Notes: generated by a model from the sequence alone, not told the origin. A stretch of DNA of 21,146 nt from CAZKCK01 sp964552325 (GCA_964552325.1 CAZKHA010000050.1:1-21146), one strand, 5' to 3'. Positions 1 to 7,943 are shown, counted from the stretch's first letter. Numbers and translations are program-made.

Positions 1-1092
1 AGGCAGGTTGGGATCTCGGTGGGCACTATTGATGCGGGTGCATATGATAAAATGAATTTCATCGCTTTCGAGGAACAATTTTACAATTTGATCGGCTGGG
101 CCTTTCCCAAGTTTGGTATTGTTTGAATACGATTTGAGGATTTCGTTCACCTTACCCAGCGTAAGTATGCCTTCGGTAATCAAGTCGATGCCGGGCATAT
201 ACGATATGGGAGGCAAGTCAGGGTCTTCAAAATCGAACGAATCGGTTATCTCTTGTTTAAGTTCACGTGCAATAATATCGCCAGTAGTGGCGCCGCATAG
301 TACTTTTTTACCGTCGAAATCTCGCACGGCTGCGGCGTATTCGGCATCCTTCCCATCTTCGAACGGTGGACCGGTGCACAACAGCATACGCCTAGGCTGC
401 CTAAAATAGATAACGGCACAACTGGTATCGTCTTTACTTCGGTAGCCATCATTAATGTGGGCATAAGCCGTGATTTTCGTGGCCAAGCGAGCTGCCGAAA
501 TGCCTGCTTCATTGGTTATGAGGTTTCGGGCAAATTCCTCCACATTATCACGGCCCCAGCCAAAGAGGTAGCGATCGGAGCCCATACCCGACTGGGCCAC
601 CCCATCGGATATAAAAACGATGCGGTCTTCTTTGCGCGGGAAAAACCTACAGGTGCGCAATTCCTTGCCTTTGTTTTTCTCGCTTTCGAGTACCACTTTT
701 TGCCAATTGGGATCCATTACTTCATGCCCTCTCAAAACCATGCATTGCGGGTTATCGTATTCAAGGATACGTGTTTCGCCATCGGCTTCAATATCAATGA
801 TGGTAAAGGTGGAATAGCTGATTTTGCGCTCGCTGCAAACGGGGAGGGTATTCATGATGATATCGGCAATAACCTTTACGTCCTTATGCTCTTCGGTAAA
901 ATTAAGCGCCATGGTTGCCGTTAGGGTGGCCAACACATTCGCTTTAACGCCATGCCCAAGGCCATCGCTTAGCACGGCAATAATCCGTCCCTCTTCTTTT
1001 ATCTTTCGCGAAACAAACACATCGCCACAAATGCGTTCGCCATCGTGGTTAATCTGTTGGCAATTGACTTCTATATAAAACTTGTCGTCCAT
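1..1092 (-). CDS. SpoIIE/PP2C-type serine phosphatase with C-terminal extension (partial, runs off the left edge)
   Basis: Reading the minus strand from ATG at 1092 gives 364 codons with no stop before the window edge, so the C-terminus is missing. Residues ~1-230 resemble a SpoIIE-family PP2C phosphatase: GDVF at 23-26, DGLGHG at 43-48, SDG at 162-164 and KDDTS at 220-224 supply the acidic residues that bind the metal pair in this family. It should therefore dephosphorylate Ser/Thr-phosphoproteins in the cytoplasm. No sensor domain or membrane segment precedes the catalytic domain. About 130 residues follow it, with a Gly/Thr-rich stretch CGATTGDIIAREL near 266-278; I cannot assign this part. 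The gene starts 8 bp after the stop of the sensory hydrogenase gene, so the two are very likely co-transcribed. In the published classification, sensory [FeFe]-hydrogenases next to such phosphatases are group C3. The substrate is unknown. Confidence 0.85.
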   Translation of the reverse strand, partial: MDDKFYIEVNCQQINHDGERICGDVFVSRKIKEEGRIIAVLSDGLGHGVKANVLATLTATMALNFTEEHKDVKVIADIIMNTLPVCSERKISYSTFTIIDIEADGETRILEYDNPQCMVLRGHEVMDPNWQKVVLESEKNKGKELRTCRFFPRKEDRIVFISDGVAQSGMGSDRYLFGWGRDNVEEFARNLITNEAGISAARLATKITAYAHINDGYRSKDDTSCAVIYFRQPRRMLLCTGPPFEDGKDAEYAAAVRDFDGKKVLCGATTGDIIARELKQEITDSFDFEDPDLPPISYMPGIDLITEGILTLGKVNEILKSYSNNTKLGKGPADQIVKLFLESDEIHFIICTRINSAHRDPNLP

Positions 1093-1100
1093 TGGGCTAG

Positions 1101-2966
1101 CTACTTTTGGGGCGCATCCTTACCGGGTGCATACGATTGAATGATGGAATTGAGCATTTTCTCGGTACGGGCGGCGCCTTCGCCCAATAAGAATCCAATT
1201 TTTTGAACCATCTCGAGGTTTTCGTCAATGGCATCGTTTATACGGCTCAAAATCTGCTCCTTGCGAACCTCAGGCACATACATATCGCGCACTACAGCGC
1301 CAACAATCTTCCCTTTGCGGATGGTAAAAATCGAAACATTGAGCATGCTATCGTTGTAGCGGGTATCTTTGTTGGTAACATCTTCATCGGTTTTAAGCAC
1401 ATACGAGAACATGTTATAGAAATTGTAGGGCAGCAAGGTTTTAAGGTCGGCACCCACCAGGCCCGGAATCACCTCATCTATCATCTTGGCATCTTCGCCC
1501 AGGGTTTCGATAAAGGTTTTATTGGCCTGTACAATCCGTAGGTTTTCATCCACAATTACAACGCCTGAGGTAAGTTTTTGCAGCATCGATGAAACAATCT
1601 CATTGGCTTCTTGTGCAGCTTGTTGTTCGCGTCGGGCCACTTTTTCGGAGTCTTTGAGGGCCACCTCGGTCTTGGCAAGTTTTTCGTTGGTGGTTTTTAG
1701 GGTACGAATGTATTCGTTTTGATTACGAAGGTTATACGTAAGGCACATCTCGGGTTTGGCAAGTCCTTTAGCCACGGCTACGGCAAACTCTTTGCACGAA
1801 TCGTATCCGCAAGCACCACAACCCAAGTGCGAATGCTCTTCGGTTTTGCCGATAACCTTTAAGATTTCGGAAATGCGCTCGGCAGAAGGCATGGGAATGC
1901 GTTGGTCGTTGGCATGGAACTGGCATGAAAAGTTGATATTGGCATATGCAGCCTTATCGAGTTCCCAATTTGGTTTTACAAAATCCTTTAGGCGTTTGTT
2001 GGCATAATCAACGGTATAGGAACGCCGCAGATATTTTTGGCCGCCGGTTGAGGTGCCAGGCCCCATAAGGCAGCCATGGCAATAGAATATATTGAAATGC
2101 CTTCGAATCAACTCAGTATGCTCCTTAAACTCACGTACCGAATCGAGAAAATTCTCGGTACCTTCAACGGTGGTAACATCGCCCTGAAGTAAACTTTCAT
2201 CAATATCAACGGCTTGCAGCAAACCATTGCTAATGGGGAACAAGGAACCCAAGTGCCCAATTGGGCCATCGAACTCCGAAAATTCTTGGGTTTGCTCAGC
2301 TATTCCTTGATTCTCGAACATTTGGCGCAATTCGGTAAAGGTAAGTACGGCATCAATTTTGGAATCGGCTTGGTAACGGTCGGTTTCGCATTTTGCTGAA
2401 ACGCAAGGGCCTATGTAAACAACCTTTATCTGGTTTCCATATTTTTGGCGCACCACCCGAGCAGTTGCCACCATGGGTGTAACAATAGGCACCAGGTTAT
2501 CAACAAGTTCGGGGTGAAAATATTCGATATAAGCAGTAAGCGTAGGGCAAAGTGAGGTTAGGTAATACTTTCCTTTAAAATTGCCTAAAAGCTCTTTATA
2601 CCGATCGGCAACCAAATCGGCACCAAACGACACCTCGTTTACGTAACTAAACCCAAGCGAACGCAGCATCGAAACAAACTTCCGATAATCGGAAATATCG
2701 GTAAATTCACCGGCTATGCTGGGAGCTACAATAGCTACCACTTGATCACCAGACTCAAGCAATTGCATTACCTTTTGCTGTGATTGGGTATAGGTAAGGG
2801 CAACGGGTGAGCAAACAGCTAAACAATCGCCGCAACCAATGCAACGGTTGTGCATTATAAAGGGATAATCGTCGTTAACTTTAACGGCAATGGCTTTAAC
2901 GGGGCAAACCCGAACACAGGCATAGCACTTCTTGCAAAGATCCTTATCAAGGGCAATTATCTGCAT
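1101..2966 (-). CDS. Sensory-type [FeFe]-hydrogenase-like protein with C-terminal PAS domain (phosphatase-linked)
   Basis: A 621-residue cytoplasmic protein. Two [4Fe-4S] ferredoxin motifs come first (C11/14/17/21 and C42/45/48/52). An [FeFe]-hydrogenase H-domain follows (~75-350), then a four-Cys Fe-S domain (C383/386/391/408, GCGACGYDSC), a coiled coil (~415-460) and a PAS domain (~460-565). The H-cluster motifs are divergent. L1 reads TSLCP, keeping the cubane-ligating Cys140 but with Leu in place of the proton-transfer Cys. L2 is GPCVSAKCE (Cys188). L3 is CHGCLMGPG (Cys296/299), one residue shorter between cysteines than the catalytic CxxxC. These changes fit the sensory hydrogenases, thought to report H2 or redox state rather than turn over fast. 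There is no kinase domain, so output probably passes to the adjacent phosphatase, and the upstream ferredoxin may supply electrons. The assignment to a sensory group is confident; the ligand sensed is inference. Confidence 0.88.
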   Translation of the reverse strand: MQIIALDKDLCKKCYACVRVCPVKAIAVKVNDDYPFIMHNRCIGCGDCLAVCSPVALTYTQSQQKVMQLLESGDQVVAIVAPSIAGEFTDISDYRKFVSMLRSLGFSYVNEVSFGADLVADRYKELLGNFKGKYYLTSLCPTLTAYIEYFHPELVDNLVPIVTPMVATARVVRQKYGNQIKVVYIGPCVSAKCETDRYQADSKIDAVLTFTELRQMFENQGIAEQTQEFSEFDGPIGHLGSLFPISNGLLQAVDIDESLLQGDVTTVEGTENFLDSVREFKEHTELIRRHFNIFYCHGCLMGPGTSTGGQKYLRRSYTVDYANKRLKDFVKPNWELDKAAYANINFSCQFHANDQRIPMPSAERISEILKVIGKTEEHSHLGCGACGYDSCKEFAVAVAKGLAKPEMCLTYNLRNQNEYIRTLKTTNEKLAKTEVALKDSEKVARREQQAAQEANEIVSSMLQKLTSGVVIVDENLRIVQANKTFIETLGEDAKMIDEVIPGLVGADLKTLLPYNFYNMFSYVLKTDEDVTNKDTRYNDSMLNVSIFTIRKGKIVGAVVRDMYVPEVRKEQILSRINDAIDENLEMVQKIGFLLGEGAARTEKMLNSIIQSYAPGKDAPQK

Positions 2967-2991
2967 TATATATAGTTAACTCAATTAAACA

Positions 2992-3240
2992 TTAAACTTT
3001 AAAATAGTCGGTCAAGATACGGATAGCCATTTCGGTATCCACATTTTCGTAAACCTTGTCGGCAATTTTCAGCACAGGCCCCCTGTCGCAACTTGCAAAG
3101 CAGTGGTTGCCGTGGTAATGTACCTTATCACGAAGGCGTTTTTCTTTTAGCCAATCGTCAACGACTTTCACCGTGCGTTTATTACCTCTTGAAAAACAAG
3201 AACTTCCGAGGCAAATAACCAATTCAACTTTTTGATCCAT
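2992..3240 (-). CDS. Small thioredoxin-like [2Fe-2S] ferredoxin
   Basis: An 82-residue protein from ATG at 3240; a TTG two codons upstream (3246) is a less likely start. It carries the thioredoxin-fold [2Fe-2S] signature seen in NuoE C-termini and in stand-alone ferredoxins of this family: CLGSSC (Cx4C) near the N-terminus and CFASC (Cx3C) mid-protein, supplying all four ligands. It lacks the N-terminal helical domain of full NuoE (about 155 residues here), so it is a ferredoxin module only. It is the first gene of the minus-strand operon and lies 25 bp upstream of the sensory hydrogenase. That suggests it passes electrons to or from that sensor's Fe-S relay. The family call is firm; the partner is inferred from gene order. 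Confidence 0.87.
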   Translation of the reverse strand: MDQKVELVICLGSSCFSRGNKRTVKVVDDWLKEKRLRDKVHYHGNHCFASCDRGPVLKIADKVYENVDTEMAIRILTDYFKV

Positions 3241-3305
3241 GTACAACTTGTTGATTTAAACCAGGCAATAATTCATCGAAACTTAGAAACGAAGTAGAAT
3301 CTTGT

Positions 3306-3313
3306 CAAAAATA
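3306..3313 (-). promoter_or_regulatory. Candidate -7 promoter element for the minus-strand sensor operon
   Basis: Read on the minus strand this octamer is TATTTTTG, an exact match to the Bacteroidota -7 consensus TAnnTTTG. Transcription from it would begin near 3299 and give a leader of about 60 nt before the ferredoxin ATG at 3240. No good TTTG -33 element is visible at the expected distance, so the call rests on one half of the promoter plus position. Confidence 0.35.
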
Positions 3314-3475
3314 GTACATTTTCGTTAGCCAACACCGGCTAAGCATACTGCTGCTAATTTAAACTGGTTATAAATTTGGAACAATCGTGGAGGCATTTTT
3401 TTTATAAATACCATTAAAACAATAATTTACAAGATAAGCCCTGAAATAAAAAGGAGAATAAAGCATGAAAAAATA

Positions 3476-3493
3476 TTGTTAGTAGAATAACAA
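3476..3493. promoter_or_regulatory. Rex-type operator, site 1
   Basis: The sequence is TTGTTA, six bases (GTAGAA), then TAACAA: an 18-bp perfect inverted repeat. Known Rex operators have the form TTGTGAnnnnnnTCACAA or TTGTTAnnnnnnTAACAA, so length, arms and spacing match. A rex gene lies downstream in the same locus (11522-12166). The site is just upstream of the candidate hydCBA promoter. The palindrome is seen directly; assigning it to Rex is inference. Confidence 0.72.
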
Positions 3494-3510
3494 TGTTATT
3501 TTTGTAACAA
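3493..3510. promoter_or_regulatory. Rex-type operator, site 2, abutting site 1
   Basis: The sequence is ATGTTA, six bases (TTTTTG), then TAACAA: the same 18-bp format with one mismatch, A instead of T, at the first base. It shares a single base with site 1, so the two centres are 17 bp apart. The spacer includes the TTTG that could serve as the -33 element for hydCBA, so a bound repressor would block the promoter. The weaker symmetry makes it less certain than site 1. Confidence 0.6.
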
Positions 3511-3530
3511 GGTTTGATACGCTATTTCGT
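3501..3530 (+). promoter_or_regulatory. Candidate promoter for the hydCBA operon
   Basis: TTTG at 3501-3504, an 18-nt gap, then TATTTCG at 3523-3529 approximates the Bacteroidota pattern TTTG-N19-TAnnTTTG with an imperfect -7. It overlaps the second Rex-type palindrome, as expected for a repressed promoter. Transcription would start near 3536, leaving a leader of about 190 nt before hydC. Confidence 0.35.
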
Positions 3531-3536
3531 ATGAAG

Positions 3537-3687
3537 TAAGCCCAGGCTTATGTGTAAAATAAAACCAAGGATTTGTTTTTTGGCTTGGAACAACCTAGCT
3601 TTTAAGGTGTTGGGTTGTTTTCGTGGCCATGTAAAAGACTTGTTCAATTGGTCATAAAAATGGGCAGGGTTGGCATACAAAACCCAT
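3537..3687 (+). other. Leader region with several inverted repeats upstream of hydC
   Basis: Four short inverted repeats lie in sequence: TAAGCC/GGCTTA (3537-3550), CCAAG/CTTGG (3565-3588), AACAACC/GGTTGTT (3589-3619, followed by TTTCG), and GGGTT/AACCC (3667-3685). The last competes with an overlapping ATGGG/CCCAT pairing (3660-3687). If transcription starts near 3536, all of these lie in the hydCBA leader. I do not recognise a known riboswitch, and short repeats can occur by chance in AT-rich DNA. Confidence 0.3.
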
Positions 3688-3727
3688 ACGAACGCGAAGA
3701 AACTGTTTCACTTAAGCAAAATTGCCT

Positions 3728-4195
3728 ATGGAAACCATCGACAAAATACTTGACCGTTATCCCAATGCTGGAAAGGATGCATTAATCCCCATCCTACAGG
3801 ATATACAAAATGAGTTGAATTATTTGACAGAAGAAGCTATTGTTAAGACTGGCAGGTATTTGCAAATACCCACGAGTAGAATTTATTCAATAGCCACTTT
3901 TTACGATCAGTTCAGGTTTGCGCCCCAGGGCAAGAAACACATACGCATCTGCAGGGGTACGGCCTGCCATGTGATGGGATCGCAAGCCGTAATAAACGAA
4001 GTAGGGAAGCAATTAAGCATTGAACATGGGCAAACAGCCAAGAATGGTCTTTTTAGCCTCGAAGTTGTGCATTGTGTTGGTGCTTGTAGCCTTGCGCCCG
4101 TGGTGGCAGTTAACGGTGATTTTCATGATAAGGTGACTCCAGAAAAAATGCGGCGCATTATCGAAACCTATAGAAGCCAGGAGGAACGTTTATGA
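3728..4195 (+). CDS. hydC: NuoE-like subunit of NAD-linked [FeFe] hydrogenase
   Basis: A 155-residue protein from ATG at 3728; a TTG at 3722 would add two residues, and neither start has a clear ribosome-binding site. The N-terminal half is the helical NuoE domain. The C-terminal half is the thioredoxin-like [2Fe-2S] domain with C75, C80 (CRGTAC), C116 and C120 (CVGAC). In HydABC-type enzymes this subunit pairs with the NuoF-like flavoprotein and carries one [2Fe-2S] cluster in the NADH-side electron path. Length and cysteine spacing are normal for the family. Its stop overlaps the hydB start by 4 bp (ATGA), implying translational coupling. It is the first gene of the plus-strand operon, behind the Rex-type sites. 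Confidence 0.93.
   Translation: METIDKILDRYPNAGKDALIPILQDIQNELNYLTEEAIVKTGRYLQIPTSRIYSIATFYDQFRFAPQGKKHIRICRGTACHVMGSQAVINEVGKQLSIEHGQTAKNGLFSLEVVHCVGACSLAPVVAVNGDFHDKVTPEKMRRIIETYRSQEERL
4179..4184 (+). promoter_or_regulatory. Strong Shine-Dalgarno sequence for hydB
   Basis: AGGAGG lies inside the last codons of hydC, 7 nt before the hydB ATG at 4192. A full consensus site is unusual here, because most genes in this window have no recognisable Shine-Dalgarno sequence. It supports the chosen hydB start. Confidence 0.6.
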
Positions 4196-6138
4196 GCATC
4201 GATGGCAAGAAATACCGCAACCCACTTATATCGGGTGTGTTGTTGAGCGATACCGCAGAAAGGCCAAAAGTACTGGAAGACAAGTTAAGCCTGCTCAAGC
4301 GCGAAAAGGTTGAGAAACCCGTCATTTATGTGGGTGCAGGAACCTGTGGCTTGGTAGCGGGGGCACGCCAAACACTGGAAATGATTCAACTGTATTTGGC
4401 CGATCATCGCATTAAAGCAGAAGTTATTGAACTTGGGTGCATTGGCTTATGCTCTGCTGAACCCATGGTGGATGTGCAATTGCCGGGCAAAAACCGAATC
4501 GCTTTCAAAAACATTGTAGCGGATAAGGTATATAGTCTGCTGGATGCCACTTTCAACAACACCATATATGCTGAAGATGTATTGTATCAATTCCCCAGCA
4601 AAAACCAAGTTCCTTGGGAAGGCGTTCCATTTATTAACGACCTGCCTTTCTTTAAGTTGCAAAAACGCTTGGTGTTGGGCAATTGTGGAATAATTGACCC
4701 TACCAATATTGAAGAATACATAGCCAAGGGAGGATATAAATCCTTTGTAAAGGTTATAAACAATTACTCGGGGCAAGAAATTTGCAACTTGATAGAATCG
4801 AGCGGATTGCGGGGCCGAGGCGGTGGAGGCTTTAACACTGGCACCAAATGGAAGATGGCCATGGGCACACAAAGCGACCAGAAATACCTGATTTGCAATG
4901 CCGACGAGAGCGATCCGGGTGCTTTTATGGACCGGGCCGTAATTGAGGGCGATCCACATAAACTAATCGAAGGCATGGCCATTGCCGCCTATGCCATTGG
5001 TGCCGGAAAAGCCTATGTTTACATCAGAGCCGAATACACACAAGCCTATAAATGCCTTGACAAAGCTGTGAAGCAAGCCCGTGAGTATGGGTTAATCGGA
5101 AACAATATTTTTGATAGTGGCTTCAGTTTTTACCTTGAGATACGGATAGGTGCTGGCGCCTTTGTGTGTGGCGAAGAGACTGCCTTGATAAACAGCATTG
5201 AAGGCAAACGCGGGACTCCTGAGCCCAAGCCGCCCTTTCCAGCTGTGAAAGGGCTTTTCGGCAAACCTACCGTGGTAAACAACGTCGAAACCTTGGCCAA
5301 TGTACCAGGCATCATCACCAACGGCCCGGGCTGGTTTCAAACCATAGGTACCGAAACCAGCAAAGGGACCAAAGTGTTTGCACTTTCGGGAAAAATTCAA
5401 ACCACGGGCTTGGTTGAAATTGAAATGGGCACAAGTTTCCGCAAGATAATTTACGATATAGCAGGCGGAATACTTGATTTCAAGGACTTTAAAGCTGTTC
5501 AGATTGGAGGGCCTTCTGGGGCATGCCTCGACCATACTTGCCTTGACCTACCCATTGATTATGAATCGCTGAAGGCTGAAGACGCCATGATGGGTTCGGG
5601 TGGTTTGGTTATAATGGATGAACACACTTGCATGGTTGATGTGGCAAAGTTTTTTATGAACTTCTTGCAGAACGAGAGCTGTGGGAAATGCATCCCCTGC
5701 CGCGAAGGAACACGCCGTATGCTCGAAATACTGGAATCTATTACCCGAAAGCCCACCGACGACACACGGCATGAAACCCTTGAACGCTTTAAAGGTGTGA
5801 TGATGCTGGAAGAACTGGCAGAAGTCATTTCAAGCACTTCGCTCTGTGGATTGGGGCAAACAGCGCCCAACCCCATTATTAGCGCGCTAAAATACTTTAG
5901 GGAAGAATTTGAAGAACATATCTTCGACCGCAAATGCCGCGCAAATATTTGCAAAGGTTTAAGAACATTCTATATCGAAATTGACAAATGCACGGGTTGC
6001 ACCATTTGTTCGCGCAAATGCCCTACCAGTGCCATTATTGGCACCCAGCGCAATCCACATTTTGTTATTCAAGATAAATGCATAGGCTGTGGCATTTGCT
6101 ACGACTCATGCAAGTTTAATGCTATTACAATTTATTAA
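4192..6138 (+). CDS. hydB: NuoF-like NAD(H)-binding flavoprotein subunit of bifurcating [FeFe] hydrogenase
   Basis: A 648-residue protein. A thioredoxin-like [2Fe-2S] domain (~40-115) precedes the NuoF core (~160-590), with the glycine-rich GRGGGGFNTGTKW (208-220) for FMN and NADH. The NuoF [4Fe-4S] ligands are C497/C500/C503 (CGKCIPC) and C552. Two ferredoxin-type [4Fe-4S] motifs end the protein (C600/603/606/610 and C630/633/636/640), as in HydB of Thermotoga-type enzymes. It should bind FMN and oxidise or reduce NAD(H), and is the likely site of flavin-based electron bifurcation with ferredoxin and HydA. The N-terminal domain shows only three Cys (C52, C83, C87); the first position of the usual Cx4C pair is Val. 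The gene overlaps hydC by 4 bp and is followed by hydA after 70 bp. Bifurcation is inferred from subunit make-up. Confidence 0.93.
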   Translation: MSIDGKKYRNPLISGVLLSDTAERPKVLEDKLSLLKREKVEKPVIYVGAGTCGLVAGARQTLEMIQLYLADHRIKAEVIELGCIGLCSAEPMVDVQLPGKNRIAFKNIVADKVYSLLDATFNNTIYAEDVLYQFPSKNQVPWEGVPFINDLPFFKLQKRLVLGNCGIIDPTNIEEYIAKGGYKSFVKVINNYSGQEICNLIESSGLRGRGGGGFNTGTKWKMAMGTQSDQKYLICNADESDPGAFMDRAVIEGDPHKLIEGMAIAAYAIGAGKAYVYIRAEYTQAYKCLDKAVKQAREYGLIGNNIFDSGFSFYLEIRIGAGAFVCGEETALINSIEGKRGTPEPKPPFPAVKGLFGKPTVVNNVETLANVPGIITNGPGWFQTIGTETSKGTKVFALSGKIQTTGLVEIEMGTSFRKIIYDIAGGILDFKDFKAVQIGGPSGACLDHTCLDLPIDYESLKAEDAMMGSGGLVIMDEHTCMVDVAKFFMNFLQNESCGKCIPCREGTRRMLEILESITRKPTDDTRHETLERFKGVMMLEELAEVISSTSLCGLGQTAPNPIISALKYFREEFEEHIFDRKCRANICKGLRTFYIEIDKCTGCTICSRKCPTSAIIGTQRNPHFVIQDKCIGCGICYDSCKFNAITIY

Positions 6139-6208
6139 CAAATGATGGACAGTAGCAGCTTTAAACCTAAAAAATGCCAACCCAAAAACGTAAATAAATA
6201 CCTATCCC

Positions 6209-7933
6209 ATGATTTTTACGATAGAGGTTAATCAAAAACAACTGATGGCCAAGCGTGGCGAGACCGTGCTGGAATGCCTGAAGCGGAACGGAATTAACGT
6301 GCCCACCCTTTGCCATATGGCAAGCCACTCACCTACGGGGGCATGCCGCATTTGTGTGGTAGAAGTTGAAGGCAAACAAAACCTTATACCCAGTTGCTCG
6401 TATCCGGTGGAGGAATGGATGAAAATAAAAACCCACTCACCAAGGGTTATCAAGGCACGAAAGACTATTGTAGAATTATTGCTGTCAAACCATCCTGACG
6501 ACTGCCTGTACTGTGAGCGCAACGGCAATTGCGAATTGCAAGACCTCGCCATTGACCTTAATGTGCGCGAACGGCGCTTTACGGGCAAAAAAAACATCCT
6601 GAAAAAAGACCATGCCAGCTCAAGCATTACACGCGACCCCGCCAAATGCATCTTATGTGGACGCTGTGTTAGGGTGTGCGAGGAAGTGGAGGCTGTTTCG
6701 GCCATCGACTTTATAAGGCGTGGAAGCAAAATGGTGATAGGTACGGTTTACAATAAAGGGCTCAACAAATCGAGCTGTGTAAACTGCGGGCAATGTATAA
6801 TGGTTTGCCCCACTGGCGCTTTACACGAACGTAGCAATTTGGCCGATGTGCAAGAGGCTTTGCACAATACCGAAAAAACCGTGTTGGTACATTACTCCCC
6901 TAGTGTGGCGGTGTCGTTGGGTGAAGAATTTGGGATAAGAACAGGCAAGGACATTGCTGGAATCATTACCGCTGCCCTGCGAAAGATTGGGTTTAACAAG
7001 GTTTTTGATACGGCATTTGCTGCAGATGTATCCATTTTAGAGATTGCTGCCTTGCTCGAACGAAAAATCACCAATAACGAGAAGTTACCAATGTTTTCGG
7101 GCTGTTGCCCTGCATGGATACAATATGCCGAAGAATTCAATCCCGAGCTGTTATGCCAACTATCTTCGGTTAAATCGCCCCAACAGATAATGGGAGCCTT
7201 GCTAAAAACACTTTGGGCGCAGGAAAACCAACTAGACCCAAGGCAATTATACACGGTAGCTTTAATGCCCTGCACAGCCAAAAAAACGGAGGCACAGCGT
7301 CAAGAGATGACTGTTGACGGCATAACCCATATTGATGCGGTTCTTACCACGCGTGAACTTGCCAATCTTATAAAGCTTCATGGCATCGACATTCAAAACA
7401 TTGAGCCCGAATTGCCTGACAATCCATATGGCATGCGCAGCTCTTCGGCTCGTTTGTTTGCAACTTCGGGTGGTGTTGTAGAAGCTTTACTGCGCACCTT
7501 GCATGTAAACCTTACAGGCAAAGAACTAGAGAACCTAAAAATTTCGGAAATGCGCAATTCGAACAACCGAAAAGAAATCAAGCTACAGATAGGCAAACAC
7601 ACCTTAGGATTTGCCGCTGTAAGTGGCTTAGCCAACGCCAAAAAACTACTTGAAGAACTAAAAAGCGGGCGCAACGACCTACACTTTGTGGAAGTTATGG
7701 CCTGTGAAAGCGGCTGCTTAAACGGAGGAGGACAGCCCATTGGCAGTGGCGACAAAGAACTAAAAGCCCGACAAAAAACCATATTCGAACTGGATGATAA
7801 GGAAACCATTCGTGTATCGCACAAAAACCCTCAGGTGATTGAACTATACCAAAAGCACTTTAAGAAACCCTTATCCGAAGAAACCTATCCGTTGCTACAC
7901 ACAACTTACTGCAAACGCGATGTAATGCTTTAA
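6209..7933 (+). CDS. hydA: Catalytic [FeFe] hydrogenase subunit (H-cluster protein)
   Basis: A 574-residue cytoplasmic enzyme that interconverts H2 with protons and electrons. Modules in order: an N-terminal [2Fe-2S] domain (C35, C46, C49, C63); a His-ligated [4Fe-4S] (H95, C99, C102, C108); two ferredoxin [4Fe-4S] motifs (C147/150/153/157 and C190/193/196/200); the H-domain; and a C-terminal small-subunit-like tail. All H-cluster motifs are intact: L1 SGCCPAW (C299, C300), L2 MPCTAKKTE (C355, with K358 and E361), and L3 MACESGCLNGGGQP (C499, C503). The proton-path cysteine C299 is present, so this is the active enzyme of the locus, unlike the two sensory paralogues. With hydC and hydB it forms an A3-like trimeric arrangement. 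The H-cluster numbering coincides with that of the well-studied clostridial enzyme CpI. Confidence 0.95.
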   Translation: MIFTIEVNQKQLMAKRGETVLECLKRNGINVPTLCHMASHSPTGACRICVVEVEGKQNLIPSCSYPVEEWMKIKTHSPRVIKARKTIVELLLSNHPDDCLYCERNGNCELQDLAIDLNVRERRFTGKKNILKKDHASSSITRDPAKCILCGRCVRVCEEVEAVSAIDFIRRGSKMVIGTVYNKGLNKSSCVNCGQCIMVCPTGALHERSNLADVQEALHNTEKTVLVHYSPSVAVSLGEEFGIRTGKDIAGIITAALRKIGFNKVFDTAFAADVSILEIAALLERKITNNEKLPMFSGCCPAWIQYAEEFNPELLCQLSSVKSPQQIMGALLKTLWAQENQLDPRQLYTVALMPCTAKKTEAQRQEMTVDGITHIDAVLTTRELANLIKLHGIDIQNIEPELPDNPYGMRSSSARLFATSGGVVEALLRTLHVNLTGKELENLKISEMRNSNNRKEIKLQIGKHTLGFAAVSGLANAKKLLEELKSGRNDLHFVEVMACESGCLNGGGQPIGSGDKELKARQKTIFELDDKETIRVSHKNPQVIELYQKHFKKPLSEETYPLLHTTYCKRDVML

Positions 7934-7943
7934 TAACCCACTT

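Larger units (their letters stand above)
3241..3727. other. Divergent intergenic regulatory region between the sensor operon and hydCBA
   Basis: This is 487 bp without a credible gene, separating the two oppositely transcribed hydrogenase operons. It is AT-rich on the left. It holds a candidate minus-strand -7 element (3306-3313), two abutting Rex-type palindromes (3476-3510), a weak plus-strand promoter overlapping the second palindrome, and a long stretch with several inverted repeats before the hydC start. Each is listed separately. Confidence 0.75.

Noticed and set aside
113..924. Plus-strand and alternative-frame reading frames over the phosphatase region
   Set aside because: They are shadows of the minus-strand phosphatase, whose frame is open to the window edge and carries all PP2C motifs.
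3451..3481. AAGGAG followed by ATG at 3464, a start-like signal reading MKKYC then stop
   Set aside because: Only five codons long, it overlaps the Rex-type palindrome and lies upstream of the candidate promoter, so a translated leader peptide is unlikely.
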